From positions 1 through 6,467 of the forward strand of contig JAQTPO010000110.1 in assembly GCA_028712845.1 (NCBI GenBank): a DNA stretch of 6,467 nucleotides, in the 5' to 3' direction. Position numbers and translations under genes: made by a program. The stretch comes from Dehalococcoidales bacterium (lineage in GTDB: Bacteria; Chloroflexota; Dehalococcoidia; Dehalococcoidales; Fen-1064). This document shows, piece after piece, positions 1-4,574 of this stretch (positions are counted from its first letter, which is position 1; each line of letters opens with the position of its first letter). Under the pieces are notes generated by a model. The model worked only from the letters and a program-made list of their open reading frames with translations, did no database searches and was not told where the DNA came from.

Positions 1-12
1 GCACTCTGTGAT

Positions 13-30
13 ATAGTTAGCCAGAACTAT
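13..30. promoter_or_regulatory. Inverted repeat in leader of the VOC gene
   Basis: ATAGTT (13-18) and AACTAT (25-30) form a perfect 6-bp inverted repeat with a 6-nt spacer, ending 4 nt before the Shine-Dalgarno run at 35-41. It could be an operator or a small leader hairpin. The promoter itself probably lies left of the window. A 6-bp repeat can arise by chance, so this is only a pointer. Confidence 0.3.
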
Positions 31-44
31 CTCAAAGGAGGATT

Positions 45-440
45 ATGATGTTAGGCGATGTCATCGAACTATCCATCGTGGTGAAAGACAGGGAAGAGGC
101 GGCAAAACGCTTCGAGAATCTTTTCGGTCTCAAAGTGTACTCCCGGAATGTCTCCAAAGAATACGGTTTCAAAAATGCCATCCTGCCGCTGGGCAAGGGA
201 CACATCGAGCTGATGGAACCGACCGACCCGAACAGCGCCGCCGGTAAATTTCTGAAAGAACACGGCGAGGGAGTTTATCTGGTCGGGTTCGATGTTAAGG
301 ACATTGAAGGAAGCGCCAAGCAATTAAAAGAAAAAGGCGTCCGGGTCACTTACAACGCAAAATTCCCTGTCGCCTGGGTGCATCCCAGAGATGCGCACGG
401 TGTTTTTGTGGAACTGAGAAAACCCGAGAAGTATGTCTAA
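45..440 (+). CDS. VOC-fold protein, methylmalonyl-CoA epimerase-like (glyoxalase superfamily)
   Basis: A 131-residue protein with the two beta-alpha-beta-beta-beta modules of the vicinal oxygen chelate fold. Module 1 begins at IELSIVVKD (7-15) and runs to HIELMEP (53-59). The linker (about 60-76) resembles that of methylmalonyl-CoA epimerases (DPNSAAGKFL then GEG). Module 2 runs from VGFDVKDIE (80-88) to VFVEL (120-124). Known epimerases bind a divalent metal with two His, a Gln/Glu and a Glu. Here the two Glu-type positions survive (E55, E123), but the His of the first strand aligns with E8 and the His of the third strand with L79. The enzyme may therefore have a changed metal site or a different reaction, and the exact substrate is unknown. 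AAAGGAGG (34-41) lies 3 nt before the ATG at 45 and 6 nt before the ATG at 48, so translation may start at 48. It ends before a strong terminator. Confidence 0.85.
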   Translation: MMLGDVIELSIVVKDREEAAKRFENLFGLKVYSRNVSKEYGFKNAILPLGKGHIELMEPTDPNSAAGKFLKEHGEGVYLVGFDVKDIEGSAKQLKEKGVRVTYNAKFPVAWVHPRDAHGVFVELRKPEKYV

Positions 441-493
441 GTACGGGAACATAAGAGACAATACGTAACGGTGCATTAGCACTAAAGAAACTA

Positions 494-529
494 AAAAGCC
501 CTATATCTCTAAATCGGTATAGGGCTTTT
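494..529. terminator. Bidirectional rho-independent terminator
   Basis: AAAAGCCCTATA (494-505) pairs perfectly with TATAGGGCTTTT (518-529) around a 12-nt loop. The A-run on one side and T-run on the other give a U-tail in either direction. It sits between the convergent VOC gene (ends 440) and MarR gene (ends 559) and can terminate both. Confidence 0.93.
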
Positions 530-558
530 CTTGTTAAATGGCACTAATTGAATTCCGG

Positions 559-1080
559 CTAACGAGCATCCTTAGCGGTTTTAAACGCGTCCAGCTCCTC
601 ATTGGTGGCTTTACGCAGTCTATCGATTAAAGAAACGAAGGTCTGCAGTTCTTCTTCCGAGAAAGTTTTGGTTAATTTCCCTACCACTTTCAGGGCAATT
701 TTTAAGGCTGCCGCATACTTTTCTTTACCTTCCTCGGTCATCACGGCACGCACTAAACGGCGGTCAGGCAAATCCCTGAGTTTTTTTACCAGTCCGGCCT
801 TTTCCATGCGGTCGAGAATCGTGCTCAGCGTATTGGTATTCCGGTCGAGCCGGCTTGCCAGGTCGGTCGCAGTCGGAGAGTTGGCAATATAATCCATTGC
901 CATCAGAACTGTGAACTGCTGATATGATATGCCTGCATCTCTAAGTAATATATTATCCGCATACTTTGCCATTAAATAACCGGTACGGTGCCACCGGCTC
1001 CACAGCTGGTGGCGAATATCTTTGGACATTTTTTTTGAATCACTTTTCATGTTTCTCAACCCCGTTACTCTTCTTACCAT
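559..1080 (-). CDS. MarR-family transcriptional regulator
   Basis: A 173-residue winged-helix protein of usual MarR length. The N-terminal dimerisation helix spans about 18-48 and the wHTH about 54-116. The recognition helix lies around RNTNTLSTILDRMEKAGLV (80-98). The wing carries the family's D-x-R type motif DLPDRRLV (103-110). C-terminal helices (about 117-168) complete the dimer interface. Such proteins are homodimeric repressors or activators that respond to small phenolic or oxidative signals and often act on neighbouring genes. No redox Cys is present, since the protein contains no Cys at all. The start is uncertain: the ATG at 1080 gives the longest frame but has a poor Shine-Dalgarno site and only about 15 nt of leader after the predicted promoter. 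The Met at residue 11 (codon 1048-1050) and Met18 are alternatives. Possible targets are its own promoter and that of the small membrane ORF to its right. Confidence 0.92.
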   Translation of the reverse strand: MVRRVTGLRNMKSDSKKMSKDIRHQLWSRWHRTGYLMAKYADNILLRDAGISYQQFTVLMAMDYIANSPTATDLASRLDRNTNTLSTILDRMEKAGLVKKLRDLPDRRLVRAVMTEEGKEKYAAALKIALKVVGKLTKTFSEEELQTFVSLIDRLRKATNEELDAFKTAKDAR

Positions 1081-1101
1081 CTTATCAGACTAACTACTTA
1101 T

Positions 1102-1130
1102 ATTGTATGCCATCGGAGTTATTTTTTCAA
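1102..1130 (-). promoter_or_regulatory. Promoter of the MarR gene
   Basis: On the minus strand TTGAAA (1125-1130) and TACAAT (1102-1107) are separated by 17 bases, each with one mismatch to the sigma70 consensus. Transcription should begin near 1095, about 15 nt before the ATG at 1080. The short leader would fit use of an internal start. Confidence 0.65.
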
Positions 1131-1193
1131 AATTTATCCGGCTTCATCTGCAAGGAATTTGAGTTTGTGTCGGATGTCCTAGCGTGATGCCAG

Positions 1194-1220
1194 TTGACAA
1201 ATGAAATAAAACGTTATAAT
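1194..1220 (+). promoter_or_regulatory. Promoter of the 44-residue membrane ORF
   Basis: TTGACA (1194-1199) and TATAAT (1215-1220) are perfect hexamers, but the spacer is only 15 nt. Short spacing weakens unaided RNA polymerase and is typical of regulator-remodelled promoters. Predicted transcription start is near 1227, about 47 nt before the GTG start at 1274. Confidence 0.65.
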
Positions 1221-1228
1221 ATTTCATT
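1200..1228. promoter_or_regulatory. Candidate operator over the -10 box (9-bp inverted repeat)
   Basis: AATGAAATA (1200-1208) and TATTTCATT (1220-1228) are a perfect 9-bp inverted repeat with an 11-nt spacer. It covers the promoter spacer and -10 box and reaches the predicted transcription start. Its position suggests control by repression or DNA distortion. The nearest candidate binder is the divergent MarR protein; this link is inferred. Confidence 0.5.
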
Positions 1229-1273
1229 ATTACAATAATCATACAGGATAATTCGTACAAATATGGGTGACAA

Positions 1274-1408
1274 GTGAACGCATCGCAGTGGATACTACTA
1301 ATTATTTTACTGATAGTCAGCAGCCTGATAGCAGGCGTAATCGGCGCTTACTTCGAGACGCGGAAGCGCCCGCAAAAGAATGATAAAAACAAAGACGATA
1401 CGCCTTAG
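1274..1408 (+). CDS. Small single-pass membrane protein (44 aa), unknown function
   Basis: An unlisted ORF of 44 residues starting with GTG; an in-frame TGA at 1268-1270 leaves GTG as the only standard start. After a short polar N-terminus (MNASQ) comes one hydrophobic helix (about 6-27, rich in Ile/Leu/Val with an AGVIGAY end). A charged, strongly basic tail follows (ETRKRPQKNDKNKDDTP, 28-44). By the positive-inside rule the tail is cytoplasmic. Evidence for a real gene is a consensus-hexamer promoter with an overlapping inverted repeat, the clean membrane-protein design and the fit to the gap. Against it, the Shine-Dalgarno site is weak (GGGTGA, 1265-1270, 3 nt from GTG). Its TAG overlaps the TAA of the opposing acyl-CoA synthetase gene at 1405-1408. 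No family is recognised. Confidence 0.65.
   Translation: MNASQWILLIILLIVSSLIAGVIGAYFETRKRPQKNDKNKDDTP
1343..1370. repeat. GC-rich 7-bp inverted repeat inside the small ORF
   Basis: GGCGCTT (1343-1349) and AAGCGCC (1364-1370) pair perfectly around a 14-nt loop. Read from the minus strand it lies just past the stop of the acyl-CoA synthetase gene, so it could protect that mRNA's 3' end. There is no T-run, so it is not a standard intrinsic terminator. Confidence 0.4.
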
Positions 1409-2841
1409 TCCGCCATTTCTCTTTGTATCCGGTGATAATTAGCAAATCTGGCTAATGCCCGGCTCGCGGCAGTCAACGAACTGTAAACGGCAATCCCCTT
1501 ATTCGGCAATTCCACCTGCAATTTGGCGCGCAGCGCTGCTTCCCACGGGTCGTTGCCAAAAGAGTGGAAAACAATCACCGCCGACTTTCCCGAAGGATGA
1601 TTTTTCGCGAAGTTACACAGGTAATCTAACAGCTCATTCACGACGTGACGCGCCATATCCAGATGGGGCATAAGAATCATCATATCAATCGAAGGATCGG
1701 CGGCGACCAATTTCAACTCACGTTCAAGAACAGAGACATCGCGGAAGATAAGACCTGTATCCAGCGGATTCCTGATACTCGCACCCGCCAGAGAAATGAA
1801 CTTTTTCAACTCATTCTGGGTTGCCTGACTCAACGGCGGTACTTCCAAGCCTTCCCGGCTGCAGATATCAGCCGCAGAGACACTCGTGCCACCGCCCAGA
1901 CTCATTACTGCCACTCTATTGCCTTTCGGCGGTTTCAGACAACGAAAAGTCATCGTGGCTTCTGCCATCTCTTCCAGAGAATTGACCTGCACTGCGCCCG
2001 TCTGGGCAAAGAATCCCTTCCAGACAGATTCCTGTCCGGCAAGCGAGGCAGTGTGAGAGGCAACGGCTCGCGCTCCGGTAGCGGTAAGCCCTGCTTTCCA
2101 GATAACCACCGGTCTGGTCCGGTTGATTCTGGTCACCTGTCGCCGCAGTTTGGCGCCGTCCTTGACCCCTTCCAGATACATCGAAATAAATTTAACTTTC
2201 GGGTCGCGCTCCAGATATTCCAGATAGTCCGTGCTATCGAAAATATAGGCATTACCGAAGCTGATGCCTTTATCGAAGTAAATGCCGTAATTGGGTCCGT
2301 AATGAGCATACCAGTTGAGATGCCCGCCGCTCTGGGAGAGGAAGACGACATCACCGCTCTGCTTAGGCAACTGGTCGAAGGTGCCGATGCCTGCTTCAGG
2401 CACATACAAACCCATACAGTTGGGACCGATAATACGCAAACCGCCGCGCCGGGCAATTTCCCTGACCTGTTTTCCCAGTTCGATGCCTTCAACTTCACCG
2501 GTTTCTTCGAATCCGGCGGTGAACATGTGGATATTCTTTGCATCGGCTTTGATGCAGTCCTCGAGTACGGCAGGCGCAAATTTAGCCGGCACCGCCATAA
2601 TCACCAGATCGATATGCTCCGGTATGGAGGAAACAGTGGGGTACACTTTATAGCCCATAATCTCCGTTGCCTTAGGATTAACCGGATAGATATGCCCTTT
2701 GAATTCCAGCTGTTCCAAAACAGTTAAAAAACCGCCCCCGCCACCAGACCATACCTGACCGCGCTTAGCATCCGCTGAGACACCGACGATTGCCACCGCT
2801 TTGGGGTGAAAAACCGTTTCCAATTCCGCATTCCAAGCCAT
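1405..2841 (-). CDS. ADP-forming acyl-CoA synthetase alpha-type protein (CoA-binding and ligase domains only)
   Basis: A 478-residue protein with the domain order of the alpha subunit of NDP-forming acyl-CoA synthetases. It starts with a Rossmann CoA-binding domain (about 10-140: AVAIVGVSAD at 15-24, then YPVNPK at 52-57), closed by IGPNCMGL (138-145). Two succinyl-CoA-ligase-like flavodoxin domains follow (about 160-300 and 305-470). The family's phosphohistidine is visible as H263 in ASHTASLAG (261-269), and YLEGVKDG (222-229) holds the Glu that usually stabilises it. In the family, acyl-CoA + ADP + Pi is converted to acid + CoA + ATP, or the reverse, in the cytoplasm. The ATP-grasp (beta) domain needed for nucleotide chemistry is absent from this protein and from the neighbouring genes. 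It either pairs with a beta subunit encoded elsewhere or acts as a CoA-binding or regulatory relative. The five-Gly run at 33-37 is unusual. AAAGGAA (2851-2857) precedes the ATG by 9 nt. Confidence 0.88.
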   Translation of the reverse strand: MAWNAELETVFHPKAVAIVGVSADAKRGQVWSGGGGGFLTVLEQLEFKGHIYPVNPKATEIMGYKVYPTVSSIPEHIDLVIMAVPAKFAPAVLEDCIKADAKNIHMFTAGFEETGEVEGIELGKQVREIARRGGLRIIGPNCMGLYVPEAGIGTFDQLPKQSGDVVFLSQSGGHLNWYAHYGPNYGIYFDKGISFGNAYIFDSTDYLEYLERDPKVKFISMYLEGVKDGAKLRRQVTRINRTRPVVIWKAGLTATGARAVASHTASLAGQESVWKGFFAQTGAVQVNSLEEMAEATMTFRCLKPPKGNRVAVMSLGGGTSVSAADICSREGLEVPPLSQATQNELKKFISLAGASIRNPLDTGLIFRDVSVLERELKLVAADPSIDMMILMPHLDMARHVVNELLDYLCNFAKNHPSGKSAVIVFHSFGNDPWEAALRAKLQVELPNKGIAVYSSLTAASRALARFANYHRIQREMAD

Positions 2842-2860
2842 TTAACACACTTCCTTTCAA

Positions 2861-2872
2861 TAGATACACTAA
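2861..2872 (-). repeat. Shared leader 12-mer, copy 1
   Basis: On the minus strand this is TTAGTGTATCTA, lying 19 nt before the ATG of the acyl-CoA synthetase gene. The same 12-mer occurs at 4389-4400, also 19 nt before an ATG. Its meaning is unknown. Confidence 0.4.
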
Positions 2873-2877
2873 AATTC

Positions 2878-2907
2878 ATTCTAACTGTCAGAGGAAATTA
2901 CTGTCAA
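2878..2907 (-). promoter_or_regulatory. Promoter of the acyl-CoA synthetase gene
   Basis: On the minus strand a perfect TTGACA (2902-2907) and TAGAAT (2878-2883, one mismatch) are separated by 18 nt. Transcription should begin near 2871, giving a leader of about 30 nt that includes the Shine-Dalgarno site at 2851-2857. Confidence 0.7.
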
Positions 2908-2933
2908 ACAAAATGTCCTGCTCTTATTTTGTT
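2907..2933. promoter_or_regulatory. Candidate operator touching the -35 box of the acyl-CoA synthetase gene
   Basis: AACAAAAT (2907-2914) and ATTTTGTT (2926-2933) form a perfect 8-bp inverted repeat with an 11-nt spacer. With a one-base bulge it extends to TCAA/TTGA. It begins at the upstream edge of the -35 hexamer, where a regulator could block or recruit polymerase. It is A+T-rich, so chance is not excluded. Confidence 0.4.
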
Positions 2934-2980
2934 GAAACATGATATTTAATCGCATTTATTTCATTACACAACGCCCCACC

Positions 2981-3021
2981 CTTATTGTCCCCACCTGTTA
3001 TGGCGCCGAGGGGACAATAAG
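2981..3021. repeat. Perfect 12-bp inverted repeat in the intergenic region
   Basis: CTTATTGTCCCC (2981-2992) and GGGGACAATAAG (3010-3021) are exact reverse complements around a 17-nt centre that contains the palindrome GGCGCC (3002-3007). A second small hairpin, GCAGC/GCTGC (3021-3025 and 3034-3038), abuts it. Neither strand has a T-run after the stem, so this is not an intrinsic terminator. It could be a REP-like or small mobile-element remnant, a protein site, or a structured leader. Confidence 0.7.
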
Positions 3022-3038
3022 CAGCACTTTCGAGCTGC

Positions 3039-3224
3039 CATTCTTTATCCCATTCTAATCTGTTGCCATAGAATTTGAGGTCAACTGAATGTAACCATCA
3101 GTAAGTGATAACAGCACTCTGAAATGCGGCATATTATTATTTGGGTTTGGGCTATTTCACAATCAAGGTGGCTGTAAGGCTACAATAGGAATATATTTCT
3201 ACTAGCAACTGATTATTGCCCGCC
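3039..3224. other. Non-coding stretch with no recognised feature
   Basis: Between the hairpins at 2981-3038 and the doubtful ORF at 3225 I see no convincing start with a ribosome binding site, no promoter pair close to consensus, no RNA gene and no long repeat. The frames are broken by frequent stops. It may be decayed coding sequence or upstream control DNA. Confidence 0.5.
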
Positions 3225-3371
3225 ATGGCAATTGAGATGTGTCGAATATTACAAATGCCAGCAGAAGCCTTTCTGAAGCGGTATCATTATCACAGACCAC
3301 ATATGTGGAAAGGAATGATGCCACCATTATCTAACAAGGAGAGAGACGACCGGATATTAAAGTATAATTAA
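3225..3371 (+). other. Doubtful 48-codon ORF or coding remnant
   Basis: An open frame of 48 codons begins at ATG 3225, with an in-frame TGA shortly upstream. The product is protein-like and contains AFLKRYHYHRPHMWKGMMPP (residues 15-34), followed by a charged end (SNKERDDRILKYN). There is no Shine-Dalgarno site before this ATG. Internal Met codons at residues 5, 11, 27 and 31/32 are also poorly served, although GGAAAGGA stands next to the ATG pair for residues 31 and 32. No family is recognised. It may be a small gene, the remnant of a larger one, or chance. Confidence 0.25.
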
Positions 3372-3424
3372 GCCCGGAGTTGACCTTCACACAGGTTGGG
3401 GTTTAATACATCAGTTTCGCTTAG

Positions 3425-4024
3425 TCAAACCTTTTTGATGCATTCCTTAAATGTATTCCATGACAGTTCGTAATTCATTTCTAAATCGAATTCATAATTG
3501 CTTAGAGCCCAAATATTTACTAATCCCTGAACCATTCCAAAGAAGAGTAACGCTGTCCCATCCAAATCAAGATTTTTCCGTAGTTCACCGGATTTTACTC
3601 CTTTGCTCAGGAGACTCTTGATACCATCTATATACTCGTCAATAATTTTGGATATTTTCCTGTTAAGTTTCTTATCACCGAGGCTAATAATCTCAGCAAT
3701 GACCTGGAAAGAGATGCCCTGCCTTTGTTTAATAGCGGATAGATGACTCTGGAGTATATGGTCTAGAATTTCCAGGTAAGAATCACTGCTTGTGCTGTTT
3801 GTCTTAATATCTACTAGTAAGTCTTCTTCAATAGTGTCTGCCAATAGAGACAATATGTCCCGTTTGCTATTAAAATGTCTGTATAGAGCGCCTTCAGAGA
3901 GACTTACTTCTTTAGCAATGGCTCTAACAGTGACATTTTCACTGCCGCGTTTAATAATTAATCTTTTTGCCGCAGTTACAATCTGGTCTTTTCGGATAGC
4001 TGTGGTTCGGTGTCGCTGTACCAT
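3425..4024 (-). CDS. TetR/AcrR-family transcriptional regulator
   Basis: A 199-residue protein of normal TetR length. The N-terminal HTH spans about 12-58: helix 1 RKDQIVTAAKRLIIKRG (11-27), then VTVRAIAKEVSLSEGALYRH (31-50), FNSKRDIL (51-58). The GALYRHF recognition-helix signature is clear. The helical C-terminal domain (about 65-199) binds ligand and dimerises; it is family-variable and gives no clue to the ligand. GAAGGAG (4031-4037, minus strand) lies 6 nt before the ATG. It follows the 84-residue membrane protein gene in the same direction after a 90-nt gap without a terminator, so the two are probably co-transcribed. The paired palindromes at 4404-4423 and 4489-4508 are its likely operators, which would make it autoregulated. 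Repressor action is inferred from operator positions. Confidence 0.93.
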   Translation of the reverse strand: MVQRHRTTAIRKDQIVTAAKRLIIKRGSENVTVRAIAKEVSLSEGALYRHFNSKRDILSLLADTIEEDLLVDIKTNSTSSDSYLEILDHILQSHLSAIKQRQGISFQVIAEIISLGDKKLNRKISKIIDEYIDGIKSLLSKGVKSGELRKNLDLDGTALLFFGMVQGLVNIWALSNYEFDLEMNYELSWNTFKECIKKV

Positions 4025-4095
4025 CTATCGCTCCTTCAGTCGTAGAACTCATACCGGATACAGATGTTTATTCTACATGACTGCCTCGTTATACC

Positions 4096-4103
4096 ACTTA
4101 CAT
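4096..4103 (-). promoter_or_regulatory. Possible operator half-site upstream of the TetR gene
   Basis: On the minus strand this is ATGTAAGT, the same first eight bases as the 20-bp palindromes upstream. The partner arm is absent at the expected place. A TATAAC that could serve as a -10 box lies just downstream. It could be a weak third site serving an internal TetR promoter, or chance. Confidence 0.25.
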
Positions 4104-4114
4104 AGCAATCTATT

Positions 4115-4369
4115 CTAGCGCATAATCAACCATAATATAACAATTACGAGAATGATTATTACAAAAAGAATCCCTCCACGTTTGATTTCAGTGTACACGT
4201 ACTTATAGTCAGACATCGTTTTCGTTGCCGCCGAGCTTTTCTGTGAGGTAATTTTAGTCGGTGGTGTGATGGCTGTGTAGGGTTTCAGGGCTACTTTTCC
4301 CTGTGTCTGAATAGAAGGTATGCCTTGTCGCTTTTTACTGTTTTTCCCCTTCCATGATTTTTTGGTCAT
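4115..4369 (-). CDS. Small C-tail-anchored membrane protein (84 aa), unknown function
   Basis: An 84-residue protein with a very basic, probably disordered N-terminal part (1-52; KK and RQ clusters, Pro and Ser/Thr rich). A linker follows (SDYKYVYTEIKRGG, 53-66), then one strongly hydrophobic helix (about 67-82, Ile/Val/Leu) ending in MR. No signal peptide is present; the design is a cytoplasmic domain tethered by a C-terminal membrane anchor. Small proteins with a Y-x-Y-V ... (D/E)-x-K-R linker before a final helix are familiar in Chloroflexota genomes, which is a weak hint of origin; no function is known to me. GGAG (4377-4380, minus strand) is 7 nt before the ATG. It heads the likely operon with the TetR gene and is divergent from the stress protein gene. 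Confidence 0.8.
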   Translation of the reverse strand: MTKKSWKGKNSKKRQGIPSIQTQGKVALKPYTAITPPTKITSQKSSAATKTMSDYKYVYTEIKRGGILFVIIILVIVILWLIMR

Positions 4370-4388
4370 TCCCTCACTCCATATATTC

Positions 4389-4400
4389 TAGATACACTAA
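4389..4400 (-). repeat. Shared leader 12-mer, copy 2
   Basis: On the minus strand this is TTAGTGTATCTA, 19 nt before the ATG of the 84-residue protein, the same sequence and distance as at 2861-2872. It lies in the leader, downstream of the palindrome at 4404-4423. Confidence 0.4.
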
Positions 4401-4403
4401 GTA

Positions 4404-4423
4404 ATGTAAACGAATACTTACAT
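4404..4423. promoter_or_regulatory. Palindromic operator O1 (leftward operon)
   Basis: ATGTAA (4404-4409) and TTACAT (4418-4423) are separated by 8 nt. Read on the minus strand it matches O2 at 17 of 20 positions (ATGTAAGTA, CG and TTACAT shared). It starts 3 nt downstream of the predicted leftward -10 box and covers the predicted transcription start, which suits repression. The TetR protein encoded in this operon is the likely binder. Confidence 0.72.
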
Positions 4424-4425
4424 AT

Positions 4426-4454
4426 AAGATACTTCGAGATTCAGATTTTGCCAA
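4426..4454 (-). promoter_or_regulatory. Promoter of the 84-aa protein/TetR operon
   Basis: On the minus strand TTGGCA (4449-4454) and TATCTT (4426-4431) are 17 nt apart, with one and two mismatches to consensus. The predicted start near 4419 falls inside operator O1. It is weaker than the divergent rightward promoter. Confidence 0.5.
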
Positions 4455-4462
4455 AATAATGT

Positions 4463-4490
4463 TTGACAAAATAAGCCTAGTTAGTATAAT
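4463..4490 (+). promoter_or_regulatory. Promoter of the universal stress protein operon
   Basis: Perfect hexamers TTGACA (4463-4468) and TATAAT (4485-4490) with a 16-nt spacer make a strong sigma70-type promoter. Transcription should start near 4497, inside operator O2, giving a leader of about 78 nt. Confidence 0.82.
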
Positions 4491-4508
4491 GTAAGTAAAC
4501 GATTACAT
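4489..4508. promoter_or_regulatory. Palindromic operator O2 (rightward operon)
   Basis: ATGTAA (4489-4494) and TTACAT (4503-4508) around an 8-nt spacer, the same geometry as O1. It overlaps the last two bases of the -10 box and the predicted transcription start, so occupancy should block a very strong promoter. Confidence 0.75.
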
Positions 4509-4574
4509 CCCTGTTAGCATATAATACCACAATTCCTACGTAATATCCCTAAATAATTTCAATGGAGAGCATGG

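Noticed and set aside
1645..2727. A 360-codon open frame on the plus strand opposite the acyl-CoA synthetase gene
   Set aside because: Its product has no recognisable domains, is rich in Arg, His and Gln and lies wholly antisense to a clear enzyme gene. It is a shadow of codon bias.
2974..2995. Possible G-quadruplex on the minus strand (runs of 4, 3, 4 and 2 G)
   Set aside because: The last run has only two G, so at most a weak two-tetrad fold is possible, and the same bases form the stronger 12-bp inverted repeat.
2981..3021. Reading the 12-bp inverted repeat as an intrinsic terminator
   Set aside because: No T-run follows the stem on either strand and no gene ends close by on either side.
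3088..3109. A possible third full operator with ATGTAA near 3088
   Set aside because: The second arm at the N8 spacing reads AAGTGA, not TTACAT, so only a chance half-site is present.
3372..3424. Terminator hairpin after the TetR gene
   Set aside because: The only pairing (ACCT/AGGT) is four base pairs and extends by wobbles that become mismatches on the minus-strand RNA.
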